Positions 50,027 through 58,844 of a DNA stretch of 64,000 nt are shown here, piece by piece. Position 1 is the stretch's first letter; every line of letters starts with the position of its first letter. The position numbers and the translations under genes were made by a program. The notes below the pieces were generated by a model. The model saw only the letters and a program-made list of their open reading frames with translations. It did no database searches and was not told the origin of the DNA. This stretch comes from VRUE01 sp045805805. GTDB taxonomy: Bacteria > Actinomycetota > Thermoleophilia > Solirubrobacterales > 70-9. The stretch spans positions 1-64,000 of the forward strand of contig JBJMKO010000049.1 in the NCBI GenBank assembly GCA_045805805.1, given 5' to 3'.

Positions 50027-51381
50027 CGACCCGCCTCAGGTTCGCCCCGTCCCCGACGGGGGCGCTGCACATCGGCGGAGCGCGGACGGCACTCTACAAC
50101 TGGCTCGCCGCGCGCCATGGCGGCGGGGAGCTGGTGCTGCGGATCGAGGACACCGACCGCGAGCGGTCGACGGATGAGAACGTCGAGCAGATCCTCGACG
50201 CGCTGCGCTGGCTGGGACTCGATTGGGACGTAGGGCCGGTATCGCAAGCCTCGCTGGCCGAGCGCCACGCGGAGGCCCTGCGGCAGCTGCTCGAATCAGG
50301 CGCGGCCTACCGCGACTCCGCCACCGCCAAGGAGGTGGAGGCCTGGAAGGCCGAGCACGGGGCCGGCCGGGGCTACCGGGGCAAGGCGGTCGAGGAGCCC
50401 GGCGCGGCGGTGCGCCTGCGAGTGCCCGACGAGGGGGAGACGGTGGTCGAGGACCTGATCCGCGGCCCGGTCAGCTTTCCCAACCGCAGCTACGACGACT
50501 TCGTCATCGCCCGCGGCGACGGCTCGGTCCTCTACAACTTCGCCGTCGCGGTCGATGATGCCGAGATGGGGATCAGCGAAGTGGTCCGCGGCGACGACCA
50601 TCTCTCCAACACGCCAAAGCAGCTCCTCGTCCTCTCCGCCCTGGGCCACAAGGCGCCACGCTACGCCCATCTGCCGCTGTTGCACGGGCCCGACGGCAAG
50701 AAGCTCTCCAAGCGCCACGGCGCCGCCTCGGTGCAGGAGCTGCGCGACGCCGGGTACCTGCCGGCCGCCGTTCGCAACTACCTGGCCCTGCTCGGCTGGG
50801 GGACCGACGACGACACCACGCTGATGCCGACCGAGGAGCTGGTTCGCCGCTTTCGGGTCGAGGACGTCGGCAAGGCGGCGGCCATCTTCGACGAGAAGAA
50901 GCTGCGCTGGGTCAACGGCCGCTTCATGCGCGAGATGGCGCTCGACGAGTACACCGCGGCCGTAGCTCGCCACCTCGGCCGCGATGCCGACGAGAGCTTG
51001 CGGGCAGCTTGCGCGATCGCACAGGAGAAAGCCCAGACCCTCGACGAGGTCTGGCCGCTGATTCGCTTCCTCTTCGAGTCGCCCGTCGATGACGAGAAGT
51101 CCTGGAGCAAGGTGATGAAAGACGGCGCCCTGGCGGCACTGGAGGCTGTCGGCGCCGCGCTGGCTGAGATTGACGGCGAGTTCGACCCGGAGGCGGTCGA
51201 GGCGGCGCTCAGCCCACTCCCGGATCGACTCGACACCAAGCCCGGACGGGTCTATCAGCCGATTCGCGTCGCGATCACCGGGACCGCCGTTTCGCCCGGG
51301 ATCTTCGAGTCGCTTGCCGCGCTGGGGCGCGAGGAATCGCTCTCCCGCATAGAGGCAGCCGCGGCCCGGCTCCGCTCCTAG
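50023..51381 (+). CDS. gltX: Glutamyl-tRNA synthetase
   Basis: Charges tRNA-Glu, and probably also tRNA-Gln as a substrate for GatCAB, whose genes are at 60.5-63.7 kb. 452 residues. Class I motifs: RFAPSPTGALHIGGARTAL and the KMSKS equivalent KKLSKRHGA. The C-terminal helical anticodon-binding domain is present. No zinc cysteines are seen after the first motif. It starts within the cupin gene stop. Confidence 0.95.
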   Translation: MTTRLRFAPSPTGALHIGGARTALYNWLAARHGGGELVLRIEDTDRERSTDENVEQILDALRWLGLDWDVGPVSQASLAERHAEALRQLLESGAAYRDSATAKEVEAWKAEHGAGRGYRGKAVEEPGAAVRLRVPDEGETVVEDLIRGPVSFPNRSYDDFVIARGDGSVLYNFAVAVDDAEMGISEVVRGDDHLSNTPKQLLVLSALGHKAPRYAHLPLLHGPDGKKLSKRHGAASVQELRDAGYLPAAVRNYLALLGWGTDDDTTLMPTEELVRRFRVEDVGKAAAIFDEKKLRWVNGRFMREMALDEYTAAVARHLGRDADESLRAACAIAQEKAQTLDEVWPLIRFLFESPVDDEKSWSKVMKDGALAALEAVGAALAEIDGEFDPEAVEAALSPLPDRLDTKPGRVYQPIRVAITGTAVSPGIFESLAALGREESLSRIEAAAARLRS

Positions 51382-51455
51382 CGGACAATTTCAGCGTTCC
51401 CGTTTTACCCAAATGGACAAATAGGCCTCCGTTTTAAGGATGCGACGGCTAAACC

Positions 51456-52586
51456 GTGCGTCCTCGGCTGCCGATGAGCTTTGCGGAAGCCAGTTTTCCT
51501 ATGGAGTCGACCAAGTCACACAGCAACGGGAAGGTGAAGGCAGGCGCGGTGCGCGCCGGTCGCGGCAGTTCTAAGCGGGCACCCGGAGCCCGCCTCGCCG
51601 CGGCCTTCGAGACCGTCGAGAAGTTTCCGATCCTGATCGAGTCGCGAGCGCGTGTGATGCGGGCCGCGACGGCTGATCCGCCCCGCATCGCCGAGCTGGT
51701 GGAGACGGTCGAGTCCGATGTCGGCTTGGCGATCGCGGTACTGCGCTTTGCCAATCGCAACGGTGGGGAGGGCGGCGCGGTCGGCAGCATCCCGGAGGCG
51801 ATCGACATCCTCAAGCCCTCCGGCATCCTCGCGATCGCCGGCACCGCCCCCGTCTTCGACTTCTTCGAGCCCAACGGCGGCCGCGAGATGCGGCCGGAGC
51901 ACGTTCGCGTCCACGCCCTTGCCACCCAGCAGGCTGCCGACGAGATCGGCCGGGCGGTCGGCTGGGAGGAGCGCGACGAACTTGCGGTGGCGACCCTGCT
52001 TCACGACGCCGGACGGCTCGTCATCGCCAACCTGCATCCCGCCGACCGCGGGCACCTCGATGCGGTCGACAAGACGCCCGAACAGCGCCTGCGCGAGGAA
52101 CGCGACCGCCTCGGGATCGACCACGCCCTCGTCGGCGGCGTTCTGGCGCGGCGCTGGAACATGCCGCAGAGGATCGCCGTGGCGATAGAGCGCCACCACG
52201 CAGAGGACGCCGAAGGCCTGGCGGCGATGGTGGCGACGGCCGACATGATCGCCCACTACTCGCAGGGAGAGGCGATCGCGCCCGAACGGCTACGCACCCT
52301 CGCCCGCCGCTGCGGCCTCGACCCCGAGGGCCTGCGCGACATCCTCTACCAGCTCCCATACGCTCGCACCGACGGCTCTCGCATCTCCGAGCCCTGTCCG
52401 CTCTCCGGTCGCGAGCTCGACGTTCTCCGTCTCCTCTCCGAGGGCCTGGTCTACAAGCAGATCGCCGGCGAGATGCAGCTCTCGGTCTCGACGATCCGCA
52501 CGCACCTGCACAACGTCTACGGCAAGATCGGCGCCGTGGACAGGGCGCAGGCTGTTCTCACTGCGCGCGATTGCGGCTGGATTTAG
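51456..52586 (+). CDS. HDOD-domain regulator with C-terminal LuxR-type DNA-binding domain
   Basis: 376 residues. An N-terminal variable segment (about 45 residues) is followed by an HDOD domain (about 45-270, with AIAVLRFANRNGG, LKPSGILAIAGTAPVFDFF and the HD-like VATLLHDAGRLVIANLH). The C-terminal LuxR helix-turn-helix is at about 313-376 (LSGRELDVLRLLSEGLVYKQ). HDOD proteins link to stress and second-messenger signalling; the DNA-binding end suggests a transcription factor. Start GTG 51456, with ATG 51474 and 51501 as alternatives. It is convergent with the response regulator that follows. Confidence 0.85.
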   Translation: MRPRLPMSFAEASFPMESTKSHSNGKVKAGAVRAGRGSSKRAPGARLAAAFETVEKFPILIESRARVMRAATADPPRIAELVETVESDVGLAIAVLRFANRNGGEGGAVGSIPEAIDILKPSGILAIAGTAPVFDFFEPNGGREMRPEHVRVHALATQQAADEIGRAVGWEERDELAVATLLHDAGRLVIANLHPADRGHLDAVDKTPEQRLREERDRLGIDHALVGGVLARRWNMPQRIAVAIERHHAEDAEGLAAMVATADMIAHYSQGEAIAPERLRTLARRCGLDPEGLRDILYQLPYARTDGSRISEPCPLSGRELDVLRLLSEGLVYKQIAGEMQLSVSTIRTHLHNVYGKIGAVDRAQAVLTARDCGWI

Positions 52587-52618
52587 AGCCCAAGCCGCTC
52601 GGTTCGTCGCCGGGCGGC

Positions 52619-53275
52619 CTAGTCGATCAGGGACTCGCGCAGCGCGATCGCCACGGCGTGGGTCCTGTTTTTCGCCCCCAGCCTCGCCAAGGCATGCTTG
52701 GTGTGGGTCTTGACCGTTTCTTCGGCGAGGCCCAGTTCCCGGGCGGCGACGGTGGTCGACTCGCCGTTGGCGAGGAGCTGGAAGATTTCGCGCTGGCGCC
52801 GGGTCAGCTTGCCCCGGCTGCCACGCGGAGGGACGGCGGGGTCGACGAAGTGTTCCTGGTCGAGGGCCGCACGCGCGGCGCGGCGCAGTTCCTCGGTACC
52901 GGCGGTGCGGGAGACGTAGGCGCTGGCGCCGGCTTGCATGGCGGCACTTGCGAGGTGGCGCTCGGCGCGCTCGCCGTGGGCGACGATGCCGATGCTCGGC
53001 TCCGATTTGAGCATGGCCTTGATCGCGTCGATGCCGGCCACGGGGGAGGTCCCATCGGACCAGATCCGCATGTCGACAATGGCGACGTCGAAGCAGCCGA
53101 TGTCGCGCACCAGCTCTATCGCCTCAATGCGGCTGGCAGCCTCCTGAATCTCGAATTCGTCCTCCAGCGCCCCGCGCACGCCAAGGCGGACGATCGGGTG
53201 ACCGTCGATGACCAGGCATTGGGGACGCTTGCTCAGGACCGCTTCCGATCTCTCGGGGTTCGCCGACGACTCCAT
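52619..53275 (-). CDS. NarL-family response regulator with atypical receiver
   Basis: 218 residues. The receiver domain keeps the phospho-acceptor Asp (D68 in VAIVDMR), but the first acidic pair is reduced to IDG (D24). The Thr/Ser position is Ala (GIVAHG), and the conserved Lys is replaced by Arg in AYVSRTAG. The LuxR-type domain (LTRRQREIFQLLANGES) is intact. It may therefore be regulated without normal phosphorylation. No partner kinase is adjacent. Confidence 0.85.
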   Translation of the reverse strand: MESSANPERSEAVLSKRPQCLVIDGHPIVRLGVRGALEDEFEIQEAASRIEAIELVRDIGCFDVAIVDMRIWSDGTSPVAGIDAIKAMLKSEPSIGIVAHGERAERHLASAAMQAGASAYVSRTAGTEELRRAARAALDQEHFVDPAVPPRGSRGKLTRRQREIFQLLANGESTTVAARELGLAEETVKTHTKHALARLGAKNRTHAVAIALRESLID

Positions 53276-53346
53276 CGTCAGCCCTGGAGCCCAACGACAA
53301 CGATCCTAACCGAGCCTGGTCCGGACGGTGCGGTAGAAAGCTCCTG

Positions 53347-53745
53347 ATGATCTCGATCACCTCGAAGTCCCGCTACGCCGTCGTCGCGATGGCGGAGCTG
53401 GCCCGCTCCGGTGAGCGGCCGGTGCCGATCAAGGAGCTGGCCGAGCGGCGCGACATCCCGGAGCAGTTCCTCGAGCAGCTCTTCTCGACCCTGCGCCGCG
53501 CCGGCCTGCTGACCAGCCACCGCGGGATGAAAGGCGGCTACACGCTCTCGCGGCCCGCCGAGGAGATCACCGTCCTCGAGGTAGTCCAGGCCCTCGACGG
53601 CAAGGTGGGCCAGGAGGCCGACGAGGCCGGCGGCATCTGGGCCGAGGGCGTAACCGCCCTGCGCAAGGTCTTCGCCCAGACCACGATCGCCGAAGTGGCC
53701 CGCCGCGAGGCCGAGGCCGCGGGGTCGGGGATGTACTTCATCTAG
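53347..53745 (+). CDS. Rrf2-family transcriptional regulator
   Basis: 132 residues. The winged helix is clear: SKSRYAVVAMAELA, IPEQFLEQLFSTLRRAGLL and GMKGGYTLSRPAEEITVLEVV. It contains no Cys at all, so it cannot hold an iron-sulphur cluster like IscR or NsrR. This fits the CymR-type subgroup that controls cysteine metabolism with CysK. cysK and cysE lie just downstream, on the same strand, after one small reverse gene. Assignment to cysteine control is inference from context. Confidence 0.85.
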   Translation: MISITSKSRYAVVAMAELARSGERPVPIKELAERRDIPEQFLEQLFSTLRRAGLLTSHRGMKGGYTLSRPAEEITVLEVVQALDGKVGQEADEAGGIWAEGVTALRKVFAQTTIAEVARREAEAAGSGMYFI

Positions 53746-53784
53746 CAGGCGATGAGCGAAAGGCCTGCCGGGTTGCCAGTGGGA

Positions 53785-54153
53785 TCAGAAATCCCATAGG
53801 TAGATACAGCCGTGCGTCTCAGCGGGCAGCTTGTCGCCGCTTCGCGATCCGTTTGGCCTGGTGGCACGCCAGCAACCGAACCGGTCGGCGACAACCTCGT
53901 AGACGACATACCCTCCACCGCTGCCGACGTCCGGTTCGAAGAGGAGATGGCAGAGCCAGCCGTCGTTCGTGCCTCGCCGGCAGTTTCCGGGGTCGCCGAT
54001 CGAGGGCAGTTTCGAGTCGACCGAGTGGGCTAGCGCATTGCCGTCAACGCCAAGCACTGAAGCGGGCCGGAAGGCCAGTACAGCGAGCAGCGCGACGACC
54101 CCGATGGCCACTGTGGCGGCCGCGGCGAGGATCGCCTGTTTGCGTCTTTGCAT
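53785..54153 (-). CDS. Membrane-anchored small protein of unknown function
   Basis: 122 residues. A basic start (MQRRKQ) and one membrane helix (about 8-28) lead to an outer domain with four Cys (NCRRG, LCHLL, GCWRA, GCIYL) that could form two disulphides. The family is unknown. It lies between the Rrf2 gene and cysK on the opposite strand. Codon use is less GC-biased than its neighbours. Confidence 0.6.
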   Translation of the reverse strand: MQRRKQAILAAAATVAIGVVALLAVLAFRPASVLGVDGNALAHSVDSKLPSIGDPGNCRRGTNDGWLCHLLFEPDVGSGGGYVVYEVVADRFGCWRATRPNGSRSGDKLPAETHGCIYLWDF

Positions 54154-54247
54154 GATCCGCGAAGCATCGCACTACGCTGTCTCGCGTGTGCCATGACGAA
54201 TCGAGTGACATTGCCCCGAGTTGCCGTCTCCCGCGGGAGTTGGCGCC

Positions 54248-55171
54248 ATGAGGGTTGGGAGGAGCCCAGCCGACGTAGTCGGCGACACGCCGCTGGTTGC
54301 GCTCTCGCGGCTGGGCGAGGGGTTGGCCGGCGAGGTCTGCGCCAAGCTCGAGTACCTCAATCCCGGTGGGTCGGTCAAGGACCGGATCGGGGTGGCGATG
54401 ATCGACGCTGCCGAGGAGGCGGGGTCGATCAAGCCGGGGCGCGGGGTGATCGTCGAGCCGACCAGCGGCAACACCGGGATTGCGCTGGCGATGGTCTGCG
54501 CGGCGCGGGGATATGAGCTGATCTTGACCCTGCCGGAGGGGATGAGCCGGGAGCGGTCGAAGCTGTTGCGCGCCTACGGCGCCGAAGTGCGGGAGACGCC
54601 TTCCCTGGGCGGGATGACCGAGGCGGTCGAGCTGGCCGAGGAGATCTGCGAGCAGTGCAAGGGGTTCATGCCCCAGCAGTTCGCCAACCCGGCCAACCCG
54701 GAGGTGCACCGGCGCACGACCGCCGAGGAGATCTGGCGGGACTGCGAGGGTGAGGTGGGCGCGTTCGTCGCCGGGGTCGGGACGGGCGGCACGATCACCG
54801 GGGTGGGGCGGATGCTGCGCGAGCGCAGCCCCGAGACCCTGATCGTCGCGGTCGAGCCCGCCGGCTCCCCGGTCCTCTCCGGCGGAGTACCCGGCCCCCA
54901 CAAGATCCAGGGAATCGGGGCCGGCTTCGTCCCTGAGGTGCTCGATCGCTCGGTGATCGACGAGATCGTCTCGGTCGGTGACGAGGACGCGCTGGAGACG
55001 GCCCGCCTCGCGGCCCGCCGCGAGGGCGTCCTCGCCGGCATCTCCGCCGGAGCCAACATCAAGGCGGCATTGGAGGTCGCGGCGCGGCCGGAGATGGCGG
55101 GCAAGCGGGTGGTGACGGTGGTCTGTGACTCGGGTGAGCGCTACGTGTCCCTACCCTTCTTTGCACCGTGA
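54248..55171 (+). CDS. cysK: Cysteine synthase (O-acetylserine sulfhydrylase)
   Basis: PLP enzyme making cysteine from O-acetylserine and sulphide. 307 residues. PLP Lys in NPGGSVKDRIG, substrate loop PTSGNTGIAL, phosphate loop GVGTGGTITGVG. ATG 54248 was preferred to TTG 54221, giving a product that starts like its family. The stop overlaps cysE (GTGA). CysK and CysE form the cysteine synthase complex. Confidence 0.96.
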   Translation: MRVGRSPADVVGDTPLVALSRLGEGLAGEVCAKLEYLNPGGSVKDRIGVAMIDAAEEAGSIKPGRGVIVEPTSGNTGIALAMVCAARGYELILTLPEGMSRERSKLLRAYGAEVRETPSLGGMTEAVELAEEICEQCKGFMPQQFANPANPEVHRRTTAEEIWRDCEGEVGAFVAGVGTGGTITGVGRMLRERSPETLIVAVEPAGSPVLSGGVPGPHKIQGIGAGFVPEVLDRSVIDEIVSVGDEDALETARLAARREGVLAGISAGANIKAALEVAARPEMAGKRVVTVVCDSGERYVSLPFFAP

Positions 55172-55896
55172 ACGCTTGGAAGCGACTGATCCATGAGGTC
55201 ATGGCCGACGTTGCCGCCGCCCGCGATCGAGATCCCGCGGCCCAGAAGGTCTCGACCTTCGAGATCCTCAGCAGCTGGGCGGGGGTGCAGGCGCTGCTCG
55301 CCCACCGCGTCGCACATGCCCTCTTCGAGGCCGACCTCCCTTTTGTGCCGCGCCTGCTCGCCTACCTGACCCGCGCGGTCACCGGCGTCGAGATCCACCC
55401 GGCCGCCCGGATCGGCCGCGAGTTCTTCATCGACCACGGCTCCGGAGTGGTGATCGGCGAGACGGCCGAAATCGGCGAGCGGGTGACGCTCTACCAGGGC
55501 GTCACCCTGGGCGGCACCGGCTTCCAGCGCGGCAAGCGCCACCCGACGCTCGGCGACAACGTCACGGTCGGCTCCGGCGCCAAGCTGCTCGGCCCGATCG
55601 TGGTTGGCGACGGCGCCAAGATCGGCGCCAACACGGTCGTGATCGAGGACGTTCCTCCCGGCGCGACAGTCGTCGGCAACCCGGGTCACCCGGTCAAGGT
55701 CGACGGCAAGCGGGTCGAGGGCCCGGACGCCGACTGGATTCACCTGCCCGACCCGATCGCCGAGGCGATGAAGACGCTCTCGCAGCGGATCGCCGATCTC
55801 GAGCGTCGCCTCGCCGACCTCGACGGCGGAGAGACTCCCGGCGCAGAGCCACCGCAGCTGCGCCGGCGCACGGGCCGGTCGTCGGCCGGTGGCTGA
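55168..55896 (+). CDS. cysE: Serine O-acetyltransferase
   Basis: Acetylates serine, the substrate for CysK. 242 residues. A helical N-terminus is followed by left-handed beta-helix repeats (GVEIHPAARIGREFFIDHGS, GVVIGETAEIGERVTLYQGV, TLGGTGFQRGKRHPT). The catalytic His is in DHGSG. The tail after residue 190 is longer than usual, with a short coiled coil (MKTLSQRIADLERRLADLD) and a Pro-rich end. Confidence 0.95.
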   Translation: MNAWKRLIHEVMADVAAARDRDPAAQKVSTFEILSSWAGVQALLAHRVAHALFEADLPFVPRLLAYLTRAVTGVEIHPAARIGREFFIDHGSGVVIGETAEIGERVTLYQGVTLGGTGFQRGKRHPTLGDNVTVGSGAKLLGPIVVGDGAKIGANTVVIEDVPPGATVVGNPGHPVKVDGKRVEGPDADWIHLPDPIAEAMKTLSQRIADLERRLADLDGGETPGAEPPQLRRRTGRSSAGG

Positions 55897-55936
55897 TATA
55901 GCCTGGCGCGACTCTCTCGTCTAGGAAAGGATTGCC

Positions 55937-56527
55937 GTGCTCAAGCGCCGTTTCGCCCTCGCCTTCCTCCTTGTCTTCTCCGCACTTGTCGTGGTCGCCT
56001 GTGGCAGCAGCGGCGACAGTGACGAAAGCCAGATCGAAGAAGCGATCGAAACGTCGGCGACGAGCACCGATCCAGCCGATTGCACGAAGCTGGAGACCCA
56101 GCAGTTCATGGAACAGACCAGTCAAGAAAGCGGCAAGGCCGCCGTTTCCAAGTGCGAAGAAGAAGCCGAAGCCGAAGAAGGTGCCGAATCGGTCAGTGTC
56201 TCCAACGTCGAAGCCAACGGGTCGAGCGCGACCGCGGAGGCGGCGCTCACCGGGGGAGCCTTGAACGGCCAGGCCCTGGAAGTCGAGCTCGTCAAGAACG
56301 GCGATCAGTGGCAGCTCAACGAAGTCGTCAAGTTCACCGAGTTCGACCGGGCGAAGCTGGTCGAATTCGTCGAAGAAGAATTCACTCCGTCGGAGAACGG
56401 GCTCAGCCCCAAGCTCGCGAGCTGCTTCGTCGAAGCCTTCCAGGAAAGGTCTCAGGGCGAAATCGAAGAACTTCTGTTCAGCCCTTCGTCGGAAGGGTTC
56501 GAAGAACTCGCCGAAGCCTGCCAGTAG
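55937..56527 (+). CDS. Predicted lipoprotein, acidic
   Basis: 196 residues from GTG 55937, with AGGAAAGGA just upstream. The lipobox is VVVACGSS with the lipidated Cys at 22 after a clear signal sequence. The mature protein is acidic (many Glu), with a beta-type middle (GQALEVELVKNGDQWQLNEV) like DUF4878 or nuclear-transport-factor-like lipoproteins; that similarity is only a guess. It uses GAA heavily where neighbours use GAG, a codon pattern suggesting a different history or expression. Confidence 0.8.
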   Translation: MLKRRFALAFLLVFSALVVVACGSSGDSDESQIEEAIETSATSTDPADCTKLETQQFMEQTSQESGKAAVSKCEEEAEAEEGAESVSVSNVEANGSSATAEAALTGGALNGQALEVELVKNGDQWQLNEVVKFTEFDRAKLVEFVEEEFTPSENGLSPKLASCFVEAFQERSQGEIEELLFSPSSEGFEELAEACQ

Positions 56528-56541
56528 CCGGCCTTTCGTCG

Positions 56542-56571
56542 CCCGCCGAGCGCCTGGCTATGCTCGGCGGG
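56542..56571 (+). promoter_or_regulatory. pcrA promoter overlapped by a 10-bp inverted repeat
   Basis: TATGCT (56559-56564) lies 6 bases before GTG 56571. CCCGCCGAGC (56542-56551) and GCTCGGCGGG (56562-56571) form an exact inverted repeat that covers the -10 box and the first base of the start codon. It may be an operator, or a terminator for the lipoprotein gene. Confidence 0.5.
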
Positions 56572-58844
56572 TGACGCTTCAGACTGAGTCCGAGACCCCT
56601 GCGGAGGGCATCGGAATGCCGGAGGGCGCCCCGATCGAACCCCGCGCCGACCGCGCCGAGCAGCTGCTGGCCGGCCTCAACGACCCCCAGCGCGAGGCGG
56701 TCCGCCACGGCGAAGGACCACTCTTGGTGCTGGCCGGGGCCGGCTCGGGCAAGACCCGGGTGCTGACGCACCGGATCGCCTACCTGCTGGCGACAGGCGC
56801 CGCCCGTCCGGGCGAGATCCTCGCGATCACCTTCACCAACAAGGCTGCGAGTGAGATGCGCGAGCGGGTCGGCGCCCTGATCGGACGCTCGGTGAGGGCG
56901 ATGTGGGTGACGACCTTCCACTCCGCCTGCGCACGGATGCTGCGTGCCGACGCGGAGAAGCTCGGCTACGCCCGCACCTTCACGATCTACGACGAGTCCG
57001 ATTCGCTGCGGATGCTGAAGCGTTGCATGGGCGAGGTCGGCGTGGACCCAAAACGCTACCCGCCGCGGGCGTTGCGCTCGCAGATCTCCGGCGCCAAGAA
57101 CAAGCTGGTCGACGCAGCGGCCTACGCCCAGGCCCAGGGCAGCGTCTTCGAGGAAGTCGCTGCGGCTGTCTACGAGCTCTACGAGAAGCGCATGCTCGAG
57201 GCCAACGCGATGGACTTCGACGACCTCCTCGTCCGCACGGTCAACGTCCTGGAGACCTCGGAGGAGGCACGCGAGCGCTGGCGGCGCACCTTCCGCCACG
57301 TCCTCGTCGACGAGTACCAGGACACCAACCACGCCCAGTACCGCCTGCTGCAGCTGCTGGTCGCAGAGCACGGCAACCTGATGGTTGTGGGCGACGACGA
57401 CCAATCTGTGTACGGCTTCAGGCACGCCGACATTCGCAACATCCTCGACTTCGAGCGGGACTTTCCCGACACCGAGGTGGTCAAGCTCGAGCAGAACTAC
57501 CGCTCGACCCAGACGATCCTCTCCGCCGCAAACGCCGTCGTCGAGCGCAACCGCGAGCGGCGGCCGAAGCGGCTCTGGACCGAGATCGCCGGCGGCGAGC
57601 CGGTGCAGCTCTCCGAGCTCTCCGACGAGCACGAGGAGGCGCGCTGGGTGGCGGGGGAGATCGAGCGGCTCGCCGAGGAGGACGGGGTCAAGCGCGAGGA
57701 CGTCGCGGTCTTCTACCGGACCAACGCGATGAGCCGGGTGCTCGAGGACACGCTCAACCGCTTCGACGTCGCCTACCAGGTGATCGGCGGTACTAAGTTC
57801 TACGAACGGGCCGAGATCAAGGATGCGGTCGCCTATCTCAGTCTGCTCGCCAATCCCGCCGATCAGGTCTCCTTCGCTCGCATCGTCAACTCGCCCCGGC
57901 GCGGTATCGGCAACACGACGCAGGGCCGCATCGCCTCCCACGCCAACACCACCGGCCAGAAGATCTGGGAAGTGATCGAGGCGGTCGAGGAAGTGCCGGG
58001 CTTGAACGGCGGCGCGATCAAGGCAGTCTCGCGTTTCTACGAGACGATGGCCGGGCTGCGCGAACGGGCCGAGGAGGAAGGGCCGGTCGCGGGTCTGCTC
58101 GAGGCGGTGCTGAATGAGAGCGGCTACCTGGAAGCGCTGGCGGCCGAGCGCACGATCGAAGCCGAGGGACGGGCTGAGAACCTCGAGGCGCTGATTGCCG
58201 GTGCGGCTGAGTTCGATATCGAGCGCGAGCAGGAGGGCGAAAACGCCAACTTGGCGCCCCTGGAGGAGTATCTGCAGCAGATCTCCCTCTACACCCAGCA
58301 GGACGACCTGCTCGACGGCGAGCAGGGGTCGATGGTCACGCTGATGACCCTGCACAACGCCAAGGGCCTGGAGTACGACACGGTCTTCATCATCGGTTGC
58401 GAGGACGGCGCCTTTCCCCACATGCGGGCCTTGGAAGAGGGGGGAGAGGAGGAGGAGCGGCGGCTCTGCTACGTCGGCATCACCCGTGCCCGTCGGCGCC
58501 TCTACATGACCTGGGCGCGTGCACGCAGCCTCTTCGGCCGCTCCGAGCGCAACCTGCCCTCGCGCTTCACCGACGAGCTGCCGGCGGACCTGACCGAGCG
58601 GCACTCGAGCGCGCCGGGGGCCGCCGCGGGCCTCGGTTGGGAGACGGGTGGGTCGGAGGCCGCATCGCCGATCGACCCCGGGCCGACTCTGGAGATGCAA
58701 ACCGGCGACGACGTCGTCCACGCCAGCTTCGGCGAGGGCGTCGTCACCGCGATCGAGCCCGGTGGGATCGTCGTCGTGCGCTTTTCCGCCGACGGCGCCG
58801 AGCGCAAGCTGATGGCCGACTACGCGCCGATCAGGAGGCGCTGA
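56571..58844 (+). CDS. pcrA: UvrD/PcrA-type superfamily 1 DNA helicase
   Basis: 3'-5' helicase for repair and for clearing replication obstacles. 757 residues. Walker A LAGAGSGKTRVL (K61), motif Ia FTNKAASEMRERV, Walker B VLVDEYQDTNH, motif III GDDDQSVYGFR, motif IV QNYRSTQ, motif V TLHNAKGLEYDTVFIIG, motif VI VGITRARRRLYM. The C-terminal Tudor-like part (VVHASFGEGVVTAIE) is typical of PcrA. The first 30 residues are an unconserved extension. It overlaps folD by one base (TGATG). Confidence 0.95.
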   Translation: MTLQTESETPAEGIGMPEGAPIEPRADRAEQLLAGLNDPQREAVRHGEGPLLVLAGAGSGKTRVLTHRIAYLLATGAARPGEILAITFTNKAASEMRERVGALIGRSVRAMWVTTFHSACARMLRADAEKLGYARTFTIYDESDSLRMLKRCMGEVGVDPKRYPPRALRSQISGAKNKLVDAAAYAQAQGSVFEEVAAAVYELYEKRMLEANAMDFDDLLVRTVNVLETSEEARERWRRTFRHVLVDEYQDTNHAQYRLLQLLVAEHGNLMVVGDDDQSVYGFRHADIRNILDFERDFPDTEVVKLEQNYRSTQTILSAANAVVERNRERRPKRLWTEIAGGEPVQLSELSDEHEEARWVAGEIERLAEEDGVKREDVAVFYRTNAMSRVLEDTLNRFDVAYQVIGGTKFYERAEIKDAVAYLSLLANPADQVSFARIVNSPRRGIGNTTQGRIASHANTTGQKIWEVIEAVEEVPGLNGGAIKAVSRFYETMAGLRERAEEEGPVAGLLEAVLNESGYLEALAAERTIEAEGRAENLEALIAGAAEFDIEREQEGENANLAPLEEYLQQISLYTQQDDLLDGEQGSMVTLMTLHNAKGLEYDTVFIIGCEDGAFPHMRALEEGGEEEERRLCYVGITRARRRLYMTWARARSLFGRSERNLPSRFTDELPADLTERHSSAPGAAAGLGWETGGSEAASPIDPGPTLEMQTGDDVVHASFGEGVVTAIEPGGIVVVRFSADGAERKLMADYAPIRRR

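Noticed and set aside
56478..58721. 747-codon minus-strand frame opposite pcrA
   Set aside because: Shadow of a well-defined helicase gene; composition is typical of antisense GC-rich frames.
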